64,000 nt of DNA from Subdoligranulum variabile (lineage in GTDB: Bacteria; Bacillota; Clostridia; Oscillospirales; Ruminococcaceae). Both the position numbers and the translations under genes were made by a program. Positions within the stretch are counted from its first letter, which is position 1, and every line of letters begins with the position of its first letter. The DNA lies in the NCBI RefSeq assembly GCF_025152575.1, contig NZ_CP102293.1, forward strand, positions 372,001 to 436,000, written 5' to 3'. Shown one piece after another: positions 52,185 to 60,813 of the stretch. The notes beneath the pieces are model-generated. The model was given only the letters and a program-made list of their open reading frames with translations, was not told the DNA's origin and did not search any database.

Positions 52185-53501
52185 ATGCCGCATACCGAAA
52201 CCCAAACGGAATGGGAACAGACGATGGCGCGCCGTGTCATGGAACAGATCCGCAGTGAACTGTATCTGGACCAGCGCTATCTGAATGCTGCCCTGGGCGC
52301 GCTCCCTCCTGCTCCGCTGAACAGCACCCAAACGGCCCTGGCCACCGACGGTGCCAGCCTGTATTACCCTCCGGAATGGGTGTTGAACCTGTACCGCAAA
52401 AACCGTCGGTACCTGCCCCGGGCATATCTGCACAGTCTGTTCCATTGCATCCTGCGCCACCTCTGGCTGCGGGACCGCCGGGACCCGGCTCTGTGGGGGC
52501 TCGCCTGTGATATTGCCGTGGAACATCTGCTGGATTCTCTGGGCACGCCTGCCACCACCCGTCCAGTGGGCTGGATCCGGCAGCAGGCTTACGCCCGGCT
52601 GCAAGCCCAATGCAAGCTGCTGGCCGCCGGGCCGATCTACCGCGTGCTGGTTTCCACCGATGCCGCCACCCTGCAGCAATATCAACGGGAATTTTATTGC
52701 GACGATCACCGGCTGTGGCCCGCTGACCCGGACAGTCCCACCGCCCAGATCCGCGGCAAGCAGTGGGAGCAGATGGGCCGCCAGACCGAACTGAGCATGG
52801 AGGAGTTCGGGCAGCAGGCCGGTGAGACCGACGGAGCCCGTGCCCTGCAGGCTCAGGTACAGGCAAGCCGCAGCCGTCGCAGCTACAAAGACTTTCTGCG
52901 CCGGTTTGCCGTCTGGCGGGAGGAACCCCACCTGGACCCTGATGAATTTGATCTGGGATACTATACCTATGGTCTTCGAACCTACGGCAAGATGCCTTTG
53001 ATCGAACCGCTGGAAAGCCGGGAGAGCAAGAAGATCCGGGATTTTGTCATCGTGCTGGACACCAGCGAATCCACCGCCGGGGATCTTGTAAAGAATTTTC
53101 TGCGGGAGACCTTCACCCTGCTGAAAAGCCAGGACAGCTTTTTCCGGCAGTGCCGCATCCTGGTGATGCAGGCCGACAACGCCGTGCGGGACGAGACCTG
53201 GCTGTACGACCTGGAAGCGCTGGACCGTTACACCGAGGCGTTCACCCTGGTGGGCGGCGGCGGGACGGATTTCCGTCCCGCCTTTGCCCGCATCGAGGAA
53301 CTGCGTGCCGAGGGGCCCCTGCGAGACATGCAGGGCGTTCTGTATTTTACCGACGGCAAGGGCACCTACCCGGCCAGGCGGCCGCCCTTCGATGTGGCAT
53401 TCCTGTTTCTGGAGAACGGAGAACCGCCGCCGGAGGTCCCCGCCTGGGCCATGCGGCTGGTATTGCAGCCGGAGGAATTTTTAACCCAACCGAAAGGATG
53501 A
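52185..53501 (+). CDS. VWA-like protein with degenerate metallopeptidase motif (DUF2201-like)
   Basis: The protein has 438 residues from ATG 52185, with GGAGGGG upstream; an in-frame TTG at 52170 overlaps that site. The N-terminal domain resembles the metallopeptidase-like part of DUF2201, but its HExxHxxxxH motif reads HSLFHCILRH with Ser in place of Glu. The C-terminal VWA domain keeps the metal-ion site DTSES (VIVLDTSESTAGD) and the threonine in GGGGTDFRPAF. Such proteins partner with MoxR ATPases, and the MoxR gene begins 11 bases downstream. Confidence 0.85.
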   Translation: MPHTETQTEWEQTMARRVMEQIRSELYLDQRYLNAALGALPPAPLNSTQTALATDGASLYYPPEWVLNLYRKNRRYLPRAYLHSLFHCILRHLWLRDRRDPALWGLACDIAVEHLLDSLGTPATTRPVGWIRQQAYARLQAQCKLLAAGPIYRVLVSTDAATLQQYQREFYCDDHRLWPADPDSPTAQIRGKQWEQMGRQTELSMEEFGQQAGETDGARALQAQVQASRSRRSYKDFLRRFAVWREEPHLDPDEFDLGYYTYGLRTYGKMPLIEPLESRESKKIRDFVIVLDTSESTAGDLVKNFLRETFTLLKSQDSFFRQCRILVMQADNAVRDETWLYDLEALDRYTEAFTLVGGGGTDFRPAFARIEELRAEGPLRDMQGVLYFTDGKGTYPARRPPFDVAFLFLENGEPPPEVPAWAMRLVLQPEEFLTQPKG

Positions 53502-53512
53502 GAAGATAGCAC

Positions 53513-55051
53513 ATGGACATCCAACGTGCCAAAGAGGAGATCAAACATACCGTCCAGGCATACCTTGCCTGCGATGACACCGGCTGCCCGCTGATTCCGC
53601 CGGTGCGCCAGCGGCCCATCCTGCTGATGGGCCCTCCGGGTGTGGGCAAGACCCAAATCATGGAGCAGATCGCCCAGGAATGCGACATTGCCCTGGTGGC
53701 CTACACCATCACCCACCATACCCGCCAGAGCGCCGTGGGTCTGCCCTTTATCCGGGAGCGCAATTTTGGCGGCAAGACCCGCAGCGTGACCGAATACACC
53801 ATGAGCGAGATCATCGCCAGTGTCTATGCCGCCATGGAACGCACCGGCAAGAAAAACGGCATTCTCTTCATTGATGAGATCAACTGCGTCAGTGAGACGC
53901 TGGCTCCCACCATGCTGCAGTTTTTGCAGTGCAAAACCTTCGGCAACCAGGCTGTGCCGGGAGGCTGGGTGATCGTGGCCGCCGGCAACCCGCCGGAATA
54001 CAACAAGAGCGTGCGGGACTTTGACCTGGTCACCCTGGACCGCGTACGCCGCATTGACATTGAACCCAAGCTCAGCGTCTGGCAGACCTACGCCCGCGCC
54101 CATCGCCTGCATCCGGCCGTGATGGCCTATCTGGAACTGCGCCCCCAGCACTTCTACAAAATCGAGAACGATGTGGATGGACCGCAGTTTGTGACTGCTC
54201 GCGGCTGGGAGGATCTTTCCGCCTTCCTGCAGGCCGCCGACAAACTGGATCTGCCGGTGGACGAAGGCGTCATCGGCCAGTATCTGCGTCACCCTGATGT
54301 TGCCCGGGATTTTGCCGCCTACTGGGTACTCTACCGCAAATACCACCAGGATTACGGTGTGGAGGACATCCTGCAGGGCAAACCCTTTGACGCAGTGCTG
54401 GAGCGTGCCCTGAACGCCAGCTTTGACGAGCGCATCAGCCTGGTAAGCCTACTGCTGGCAGGATTGAACACCCGTTTTGCGGCCGCCCGCAGCGCCGACG
54501 CCGTGACCGACGCCTGCTACCAGCAGCTGCGCAACTTCAAACGGACGCTGAATCAGGCCGATGAGGATGCGGTGCCCGCCGATCTGTTTGCCGAACAGTG
54601 CAAGAGCTACCGCGCGCGTCTGGAAGAGGGCAAAACCTCCGGGACGATGCTGCCCGCCGAGGTAGCCACCCGCACCCGGGCTGCCTCCTTGCTGGACCGC
54701 TGGGCCGGATCCCTGGATGCCGGTCTGGACGCAGATGACGCCTTTGATGCCGTGCGGGCAGCCTTCAATCAGCAGGTGCAGCGGCGGGAAGAAGCCGTGA
54801 ACACCGCCTCCGATGCCCTGGAAGCCGCCTTTGATTTTATGGAACGGGCTTTTCCCGATGGGCAGGAGATGGTCGTCTTTGTGAACGAGCTGGCCCTTGG
54901 CCCTGACTCGGCGCCGTTTTTGGCGGACAACGAGTGCGAACGGTTCGAGCTGTACAGCCAGAAACTGCTGCTTCACGCCGGTGAGGACGAACTGCTGGCA
55001 GAACTGCAGCGGGACGACATCCGCGCAGAGGAACACAGTACAGACTTCTGA
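53513..55051 (+). CDS. MoxR-type AAA+ ATPase
   Basis: The protein has 512 residues. Walker A is GPPGVGKTQI, and Walker B is ILFIDEINCVSE. VIVAAGNPPEYNKSV is the sensor-1 region, and DRVRRIDIEP contains the arginine finger region. The C-terminal ~200 residues are helical and unusually long for MoxR. It probably remodels or activates a target together with the VWA partner encoded upstream. It is the last gene of the operon, and a terminator follows. Confidence 0.9.
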   Translation: MDIQRAKEEIKHTVQAYLACDDTGCPLIPPVRQRPILLMGPPGVGKTQIMEQIAQECDIALVAYTITHHTRQSAVGLPFIRERNFGGKTRSVTEYTMSEIIASVYAAMERTGKKNGILFIDEINCVSETLAPTMLQFLQCKTFGNQAVPGGWVIVAAGNPPEYNKSVRDFDLVTLDRVRRIDIEPKLSVWQTYARAHRLHPAVMAYLELRPQHFYKIENDVDGPQFVTARGWEDLSAFLQAADKLDLPVDEGVIGQYLRHPDVARDFAAYWVLYRKYHQDYGVEDILQGKPFDAVLERALNASFDERISLVSLLLAGLNTRFAAARSADAVTDACYQQLRNFKRTLNQADEDAVPADLFAEQCKSYRARLEEGKTSGTMLPAEVATRTRAASLLDRWAGSLDAGLDADDAFDAVRAAFNQQVQRREEAVNTASDALEAAFDFMERAFPDGQEMVVFVNELALGPDSAPFLADNECERFELYSQKLLLHAGEDELLAELQRDDIRAEEHSTDF

Positions 55052-55054
55052 ACA

Positions 55055-55087
55055 AAAGGCCCGGCGCTTGGAGTGCACCGGGCCTTT
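55055..55087 (+). terminator. Terminator of the LRR/VWA/MoxR operon
   Basis: AAAGGCCCGG (55055-55064) pairs perfectly with CCGGGCCTTT (55078-55087). The T-tract is short. Confidence 0.75.
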
Positions 55088-55184
55088 GTGCTGCCCTTTA
55101 CAGCGGGCTGCTGGCGGAGTATAATGGGCGACGGAACCGCTGCGGCGAGAGGCAGCGGTGTTTGTGCAGGAGAGGGGTTTTGTT

Positions 55185-55880
55185 ATGGCACAACAAGTTT
55201 CATCGTCGTCCCGGCAGATGTCCGAGGCATTTCGCACCGTCCTGTTTCTTTCGCTGTCCGGCGGGTTGCAGGATGCGTACACCTATCTGGGCCGCGGCAA
55301 AGTGTTTGCCAACGCCCAGACCGGTAACATCGTCTTTATGGGGCAGTCCCTTTTCACCGGGGACTGGGCGCGTTTTTTTCATTATCTGGTTCCCGTACTG
55401 GCCTTTGCCCTGGGTGTGGCCGCCGCGGAACTGATCCGCGTCTTCTGTAAGGAGGGCCGTCGCCTGCACTGGCGCCAGCTGGTGCTGCTGGTGGAGATCG
55501 TGCTGCTCTTCCTGGTAGGATTCCTGCCGGATGCGCTGAATCTGGCTGCCAATGCGCTGGTATCCTTTGCCTGCGCCATGCAGGTGCAGGCCTTCCGCAA
55601 AGTCCATGGGTATCCCTTTGCCAGCACCATGTGCATCGGCAATCTGCGCAGCGGCATGGATGCCCTCGTCACCGGGCTGCGCCTCCACGACAAAAAAACG
55701 CTGGGCAAGGCCGGGCATTATTTTGCCGTAATCCTTCTCTTTGCACTGGGCGCCGGCGTGGGAGCCCAATGCATGGCACCGCTGGGGCTGCGCACCATCT
55801 GGCTCTCCTGCGCATTGCTCTGCGTGAGCCTTTGCCTGATGTTCCGCAAGGAAACCAACCGGCCTGCAGAGACCTACTGA
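55185..55880 (+). CDS. YoaK/DUF1275 family membrane protein
   Basis: The protein has 231 residues from ATG 55185, with AGAGGGG nine bases upstream; an earlier in-frame ATG at 55158 has poor support. Five to six membrane helices are predicted. The family signature is GGLQDAYTYLGRGKVFANAQ followed by TGNIVFMGQ. A later QVQAFRKVHGYPFASTMCIG and GNLRSG segment also matches. It is an inner-membrane protein of unknown role. It is monocistronic before a bidirectional terminator. Confidence 0.92.
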   Translation: MAQQVSSSSRQMSEAFRTVLFLSLSGGLQDAYTYLGRGKVFANAQTGNIVFMGQSLFTGDWARFFHYLVPVLAFALGVAAAELIRVFCKEGRRLHWRQLVLLVEIVLLFLVGFLPDALNLAANALVSFACAMQVQAFRKVHGYPFASTMCIGNLRSGMDALVTGLRLHDKKTLGKAGHYFAVILLFALGAGVGAQCMAPLGLRTIWLSCALLCVSLCLMFRKETNRPAETY

Positions 55881-55894
55881 GTTTTCTTCCAAGT

Positions 55895-55928
55895 AAAAAC
55901 CGCACGGGAAGATCCCCGTGCGGTTTTT
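55895..55928. terminator. Bidirectional terminator between the YoaK-like gene and the P-type ATPase gene
   Basis: AAAAACCGCACGGG (55895-55908) pairs with CCCGTGCGGTTTTT (55915-55928) in a perfect 14-bp stem. The flanking genes converge. Confidence 0.93.
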
Positions 55929-55931
55929 CTG

Positions 55932-58289
55932 TTATGCAGTTTTCCGGCGGGCTCGAAGCTGCCGCCCTTTCTGCCAGAGGACATCCACCACCCGTGCGAT
56001 GCAGCGCAGCACCGGCAGGACCAGCGCTGCCAGCACCACCAGGACCAGGGTCTCCCCCAGGCCCAGCGGGATCAGTTCCAGCCAGGGGGCAAACAGCACG
56101 GCGCCGCCCAGCCCCAGAATCGTGCAGCTGCCCCACAGCGCCCAACGCAGCGGCGTGAAAGGATGGCAGACACGGAACAGCACGATGAGGCCGGTTTCCA
56201 GGACAAGCAGTGTGCTGATGGTTCCCAGGGCGTCAGCGGATAGATCGAAAGCATAGGCAAACCCCTGGGCGCAGAAGACCAGCAGGAAATCGGTCAGGCC
56301 GCCCGGCAGCGCATCGTGCAGCACATTGTGCATGAATTTGCCCCGGACCATCTCATAGTTGGGCTCCAGAGCCAGCACAAAGGAGGGCAGACCGATGGTG
56401 ACCGCCGACAGCAGCGAGAGCTGCAGCGGCTGGAACGGATAGGCCAACGGCAGGCAGAGTGCCGCCAGGCTGAGCAGCAGCGAGAAGATGTTCTTGACGA
56501 GGAAAAGGGATGCCGAGCGTTGGATGTTGTTGATGACACGGCGCCCCTCTGCCACCACATCGGGCAGCGCGGCGAAATCCGAATCCAGCAGCACCAGCTG
56601 TGCCACCTGGCTGGCCGCCTGTGCTCCCGAAGCCATGGCGATACCGCAGTCAGCGTCCTTCAGGGCAAGCACGTCGTTCACGCCGTCGCCCACCATCGCC
56701 ACCGTATGCCCTGCCGTCTGCAGAGCATGGACCAGTTTGCGTTTCTGTTCCGGCGTTACTCGTCCGAAGACCGTGCAGTGCCGGGCCGCTTCCTCCAGCT
56801 CCGCGCCACTCTGGAGCGTGGCGGCGTCCACCCACTGTTCGGCTCCCTGGATGCCCGCTTCGGCAGCCACATGACTGACCGCCCGGGGGTCATCGCCGGA
56901 GATCACTTTCAGCTGTACCCCCTGCTGGGCAAAATACCGGATGGTTTCGGGGGCGCTGGCCCGGATGCGGTTCTGCAGGGGCAGCAGCGCCAGAAACTCC
57001 AGCTGCGCCGGTTCGAGACGTTCCGGCTGCTCGGGCAGCGCCTCGCGGCAGCGGGCGAGCAGCAGCACCCGGCGCCCTTCTGCCAGCAGCGGCGCGAGCT
57101 GTGCCTGGAATTCACCGATCCGGGAACCTGCCAGCACGTCGGGAGCGCCGACCACGTACACACCCTGCGCCCCGAAAGACTTGGCGCTGTATTTATAAGC
57201 GGTATTGAAGGGGATCTGCCCGGTCACCGGCCAGTGTTCCCCCTCCTGCCCGAAGCGCGCTTTCAGGGCTCTGCCGGTATCGTTGTCAGGCTCCTCTGCT
57301 GTATAGTAGCTGCGCAGAATTTCCGCCAGCGGCGCCTGCGCCAGTGGAATCGGAGCATCGGCCTCCATAGCACTCTCGGTGATGGTGCCGGTCTTGTCCA
57401 TGCAAAGCACATCCACCCGGGCCAGCGTCTCGATGCAGTTCATATCCTGCGTCAGCACCCGGCGACGTGCCAGCCGCAGCATCCCGATGGCCAGCGCCAC
57501 ACTGGTGAGCAGATAGAGTCCTTCAGGGATCATCCCGATAAGGGCTGCCACCGTGCTCTCCACCGAGCCGCGCAGGTCCACCGACAGCACCCAGTGCTGC
57601 TTCCAGAACAGGGCGATGCCCACCGGGACCAGTCCCAGTCCGATGGCTTGAATCAACTTGTCCAGTGAGCGCATCATCTCGCCCTTGGCTACTTTGTGGC
57701 CGTCAGCCTGGGCGGCCGCCGTCAGTTTGCTGGCATAGCTCTCCGCCCCCACCCGGGTCAGCCGGGCTGTGCAGCGACCAGCCATGAGAAAACTGCCCGA
57801 GCGAAGTTCTCCTCCCACGGTCTTGGGCACCGCCCGTTCTTCGCCGGTGATCAGCGATTCGTTAACCTGCACGCTGCCGTCCAGCACCACGGCATCCGCC
57901 ACGATCTGATCCCCGGCGCCAAATTCCACCACGTCGTCCTGCACCAGTTCTTCCGAGAGACAGGTATCCCAGCGCCCGTCCCGCAGACAGCGGACCTTGC
58001 GCGCCGAGACCAGGGTCAGTTCGTCGATGGTCTTTTTGGCGCGCAGCTGCTGGGCGATGCCAATGAGGGTATTGCAGACCACCACGCCCAGGAATCCCAT
58101 GTTGAGCCAGGATCCCACCGTGGCCAGCATGACCGCCAGCACCACGAACACAAGGTTGAAGTAGGTGCACAGATTGTCCCGCACGATCTGGCCCACCGTC
58201 TTGGTGGGCGACTCGGGCGGATGATTCACTTTTCCCTGCCGGCGCCGTGCCTCGACTTCGGCCGACGTCAGCCCATTGGATGAAGACAT
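55932..58289 (-). CDS. P-type cation ATPase, CtpE-like
   Basis: The protein has 785 residues from ATG 58289. The P-type motifs are present: LITGEERAVPK (actuator loop, TGEE instead of the usual TGES), CMDKTGTITESAME (phosphorylated Asp), and GDGVNDVLALKDADCGIAMA. Helix M4 carries IPEGLYLLTSVALA, a P2/P3-like ion-binding turn. There is no heavy-metal CPC motif. Length and motif pattern recall mycobacterial CtpE, a calcium transporter; that specificity is inferred. A promoter lies at 58319-58347. Confidence 0.87.
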   Translation of the reverse strand: MSSSNGLTSAEVEARRRQGKVNHPPESPTKTVGQIVRDNLCTYFNLVFVVLAVMLATVGSWLNMGFLGVVVCNTLIGIAQQLRAKKTIDELTLVSARKVRCLRDGRWDTCLSEELVQDDVVEFGAGDQIVADAVVLDGSVQVNESLITGEERAVPKTVGGELRSGSFLMAGRCTARLTRVGAESYASKLTAAAQADGHKVAKGEMMRSLDKLIQAIGLGLVPVGIALFWKQHWVLSVDLRGSVESTVAALIGMIPEGLYLLTSVALAIGMLRLARRRVLTQDMNCIETLARVDVLCMDKTGTITESAMEADAPIPLAQAPLAEILRSYYTAEEPDNDTGRALKARFGQEGEHWPVTGQIPFNTAYKYSAKSFGAQGVYVVGAPDVLAGSRIGEFQAQLAPLLAEGRRVLLLARCREALPEQPERLEPAQLEFLALLPLQNRIRASAPETIRYFAQQGVQLKVISGDDPRAVSHVAAEAGIQGAEQWVDAATLQSGAELEEAARHCTVFGRVTPEQKRKLVHALQTAGHTVAMVGDGVNDVLALKDADCGIAMASGAQAASQVAQLVLLDSDFAALPDVVAEGRRVINNIQRSASLFLVKNIFSLLLSLAALCLPLAYPFQPLQLSLLSAVTIGLPSFVLALEPNYEMVRGKFMHNVLHDALPGGLTDFLLVFCAQGFAYAFDLSADALGTISTLLVLETGLIVLFRVCHPFTPLRWALWGSCTILGLGGAVLFAPWLELIPLGLGETLVLVVLAALVLPVLRCIARVVDVLWQKGRQLRARRKTA

Positions 58290-58318
58290 ACCGCGGACTC
58301 CTTTCCTGATAGAGCAAC

Positions 58319-58347
58319 AGTATACCAGCCGATTGTGAACAAATAAA
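58319..58347 (-). promoter_or_regulatory. Promoter of the P-type ATPase gene
   Basis: On the minus strand TGGTATACT fits an extended -10. A weak TTTATT lies 17 bases upstream of the TATACT. Confidence 0.5.
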
Positions 58348-58360
58348 GCGTCGGTATGCA

Positions 58361-58396
58361 AAAAACGGCACACAGGAAATCCTGCGTGCCGTTTTT
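58361..58396 (-). terminator. Terminator of prfB
   Basis: AAAAACGGCACACAGG pairs with CCTGCGTGCCGTTTTT with one mismatch and a 4-base loop. A T-tract follows on the minus strand. Confidence 0.87.
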
Positions 58397-58409
58397 GATT
58401 CCGAATCGA

Positions 58410-59531
58410 TTACACGTCCTGCAGTTCGCCGCGGGAACTGGCCTTCAGGTAGGCGTAGATAAAGCCGTCCAGGTCGCCGTCCATGACCGCCTGCACGTTG
58501 CCGCTTTCGTAGTTGGTGCGATGGTCCTTGACCAGCGTGTAGGGCATGAAGACATAGCTGCGGATCTGATGGCCCCAGGCGATCTCGTTCTGCACGCCCT
58601 TGATGTCGTCGATCTTGTCCTTGTGCTGCTGCAGCGCGATCTGATAGAGCTTGGCCTTCATCATCTCCATGGCGTACTCGCGGTTCTGCAGCTGGCTGCG
58701 CTGGGTCTGGCAGCTGGTCACAATGCCGGTGGGCTTGTGGATCAGACGCACCGCCGAGGAAGTCTTGTTGATGTGCTGGCCGCCGGCACCGGAGGAGCGG
58801 TAGACCTGCATCTCGATATCCGCCGGGTTGATCTCGATCTGGATGTTGTCATTCAGTTCCGGCATGACTTCCAGGCTGGCAAAGCTGGTCTGCCGGCGGG
58901 CGTTGGCGTCGAAGGGACTGATACGCACCAGCCGGTGCACGCCGTGCTCGCTCTTGAGCATGCCGTAGGCATTGGCGCCCTTGATCATCATGGAAGCGGA
59001 CTTGATGCCCGCTTCGTCGCCGTCCAGGACGTCCAGCACTTCCACGCTGTAGCCATGGGCTTCGGCCCAGCGGGTGTACATACGGTAGAGCATTTCGGCC
59101 CAGTCCTGGGCTTCGGTGCCGCCGGTGCCGGCGTGGAAGGTCAGAATCGCATTGTTGTGGTCATATTCGCCGTTGAGCATCGTCATCAGCTGCAGCTCGT
59201 CGATGGCCTTTTCCACGCCCTCGACCGCCTGCTCGCCCTCGCTGGCAAGAGAAGGATCGTTCTCCTCCTCGATCATCTCCAGCAGGGTTTCCGCCTCTTC
59301 GTACTGGGTGGAGAGCTTGCCGAAACGCTCCAGCTTGTTCTTCACTTCGCCCATCTCGCTGATGACCCGCTGGCTCTTCTCCTGATCGTCATAGAAGCCG
59401 GGCAGTGTCATCTGGTGCTCCAGCTCCGCCAGTCGCTTTTCGCTGGCTTCGATGGACAGCGCGTCGCGCAGATCGTCCACGGAGGTCTTCATTCCGCCGA
59501 GTTTTGCTTTCAATTCGTCAATGGTGATCAT
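58410..59531 (-). CDS. prfB: Peptide chain release factor 2
   Basis: The protein has 373 residues from ATG 59531 with AAGGGGT upstream. It recognises UGA and UAA stop codons and triggers peptide release. SPFDANARRQTSF carries the SPF stop-codon-reading tripeptide, and SSGAGGQHINKTSSAVRL carries the catalytic GGQ. In E. coli and many others the gene needs a +1 frameshift at codon 26. Here the corresponding LRDALSIEA region is one open frame without an in-frame UGA, so that autoregulation is absent. A promoter on the same strand lies at 59570-59599. Confidence 0.97.
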   Translation of the reverse strand: MITIDELKAKLGGMKTSVDDLRDALSIEASEKRLAELEHQMTLPGFYDDQEKSQRVISEMGEVKNKLERFGKLSTQYEEAETLLEMIEEENDPSLASEGEQAVEGVEKAIDELQLMTMLNGEYDHNNAILTFHAGTGGTEAQDWAEMLYRMYTRWAEAHGYSVEVLDVLDGDEAGIKSASMMIKGANAYGMLKSEHGVHRLVRISPFDANARRQTSFASLEVMPELNDNIQIEINPADIEMQVYRSSGAGGQHINKTSSAVRLIHKPTGIVTSCQTQRSQLQNREYAMEMMKAKLYQIALQQHKDKIDDIKGVQNEIAWGHQIRSYVFMPYTLVKDHRTNYESGNVQAVMDGDLDGFIYAYLKASSRGELQDV

Positions 59532-59569
59532 ATCGTTACCCCTTGGTTGGCATAAATTCACATAGTAAT

Positions 59570-59599
59570 AGTATAAACCATACCGAGGGGGTTTGTAAA
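59570..59599 (-). promoter_or_regulatory. Promoter of prfB
   Basis: On the minus strand there is TTTACA (59594-59599), an 18-base spacer and TATACT (59570-59575), about 40 bases before the prfB start. Confidence 0.6.
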
Positions 59600-59654
59600 G
59601 AGGGACAATCGGGCCAAAAAGGCGCCGGAATGCGCAAACTTCATAGAAAATTCT

Positions 59655-59683
59655 TTGCATTTGCCACGGCAATGCGGTATAAT
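59655..59683 (+). promoter_or_regulatory. Promoter of the RING/zinc-ribbon membrane protein gene
   Basis: TTGCAT (59655-59660), 17 bases and TATAAT (59678-59683) lie 30 bases before the ATG at 59714. Confidence 0.65.
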
Positions 59684-59713
59684 GGCTCTATGCTATTGGG
59701 AGGACACATACAC

Positions 59714-60742
59714 ATGGCACGTTACACTGGAAATCACTGTCCTGTCTGTGAACAGGCTTTTACCGACGATGACGACATCGTCGTTTGCCCCGAATGCGGC
59801 ACCCCCTACCACCGCGCCTGCTGGCAGAAAGTCGGCGTCTGCATGCATCAGTCCGAGCATGCTGCCGGTTTTGAGTGGAAACCGGAATTCGGCCCCGAAG
59901 CCGAGGCCGCTGCCCATGCGGCCATCTGCCCCAACTGCGGCACCCACAACGAACCGGGCTCGGCCCGCTGCAGCCACTGCGGCGTGCCCCTGCCCCGCCC
60001 CGATGATTCGGCCCGTGAACAGGCACCTTCCGAGGACAACGGCCCCATTTATGCGCGGAATCCGGGTTCCTACAATCCCGGCAGCGGAAATTCCGGCGCA
60101 GCGTCCGGCCCCCACATCGACGCCTTCGGCGCCGGGGCGGACGGTGCGATCTATCGCCGGGAAGTAGGGCCCGAGGATCCCATCGACGGCATCAAGGCCA
60201 AACACTGGGCCGCTTTCCTGGGGCGTTCCCCGATGTACTACCTCATGCAGTTTTTCCGCATGAGCGAAACCAAGCACCGGGTCACCTTCTCCTTCTCGGC
60301 CTTTTTCTTCGGCCCGGCCTATCTGCTCTACCGCAAAATGTGGAAGGAAGGCATCCTGACGGGCATTCTTTCGATGCTGTTCTATCTGCCGGGGCTGCTG
60401 GATCTTGTGGCCTACTACAATCCCGGTTTCTTTGGCCCCCTGCCCACCGGCTGGCTGGCTACCGCCGCCACCTTCGGCGAGATTGCCAGCTGGGCCTTGC
60501 GGGTGGTGCTGGCGCTGTTCTCGGTGTCCTGGTATGAAAAGCATGCCAAGAGCCGCATTGAGACGGTCTGCAGCCAGTGCCCCGAGGGACCGGAGCGCAC
60601 CGAAGCGCTTTCCCGCAGCGGCGGCACCAACATTCTCGCGGCGATCCTGTATTTCGGCCTGGTAGCGCTGATGGAGGTTGCTTTCCTCTATATGGCCGGT
60701 CCCGCCCTCGTGAATCTGCTGCTCTACGACATGAGCTGGTAA
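59714..60742 (+). CDS. RING-like/zinc-ribbon DUF2628 membrane protein
   Basis: The protein has 342 residues from ATG 59714, with GGGAGG upstream. Residues 9-45 hold a RING/PHD-like cluster (CPVC, then VVCPECGTPYHRACWQKVGV). A second zinc ribbon follows at ~73-93 (CPNCG...CSHCG). After a Gly/Ser/Pro linker come a DUF2628-type domain (FSFSAFFFGPAYLLYRKMWK) and four membrane helices. It is an inner-membrane protein with two cytosolic zinc modules and no known function. The nucleotidyltransferase gene follows 71 bases later. Confidence 0.85.
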   Translation: MARYTGNHCPVCEQAFTDDDDIVVCPECGTPYHRACWQKVGVCMHQSEHAAGFEWKPEFGPEAEAAAHAAICPNCGTHNEPGSARCSHCGVPLPRPDDSAREQAPSEDNGPIYARNPGSYNPGSGNSGAASGPHIDAFGAGADGAIYRREVGPEDPIDGIKAKHWAAFLGRSPMYYLMQFFRMSETKHRVTFSFSAFFFGPAYLLYRKMWKEGILTGILSMLFYLPGLLDLVAYYNPGFFGPLPTGWLATAATFGEIASWALRVVLALFSVSWYEKHAKSRIETVCSQCPEGPERTEALSRSGGTNILAAILYFGLVALMEVAFLYMAGPALVNLLLYDMSW

Positions 60743-60813
60743 TCACACGGAACTTTCCGGTCCGCCCGGTGCGGCCGGTTCTCTGACAAATATGTAAAAA
60801 GCAGGAGGAACCT

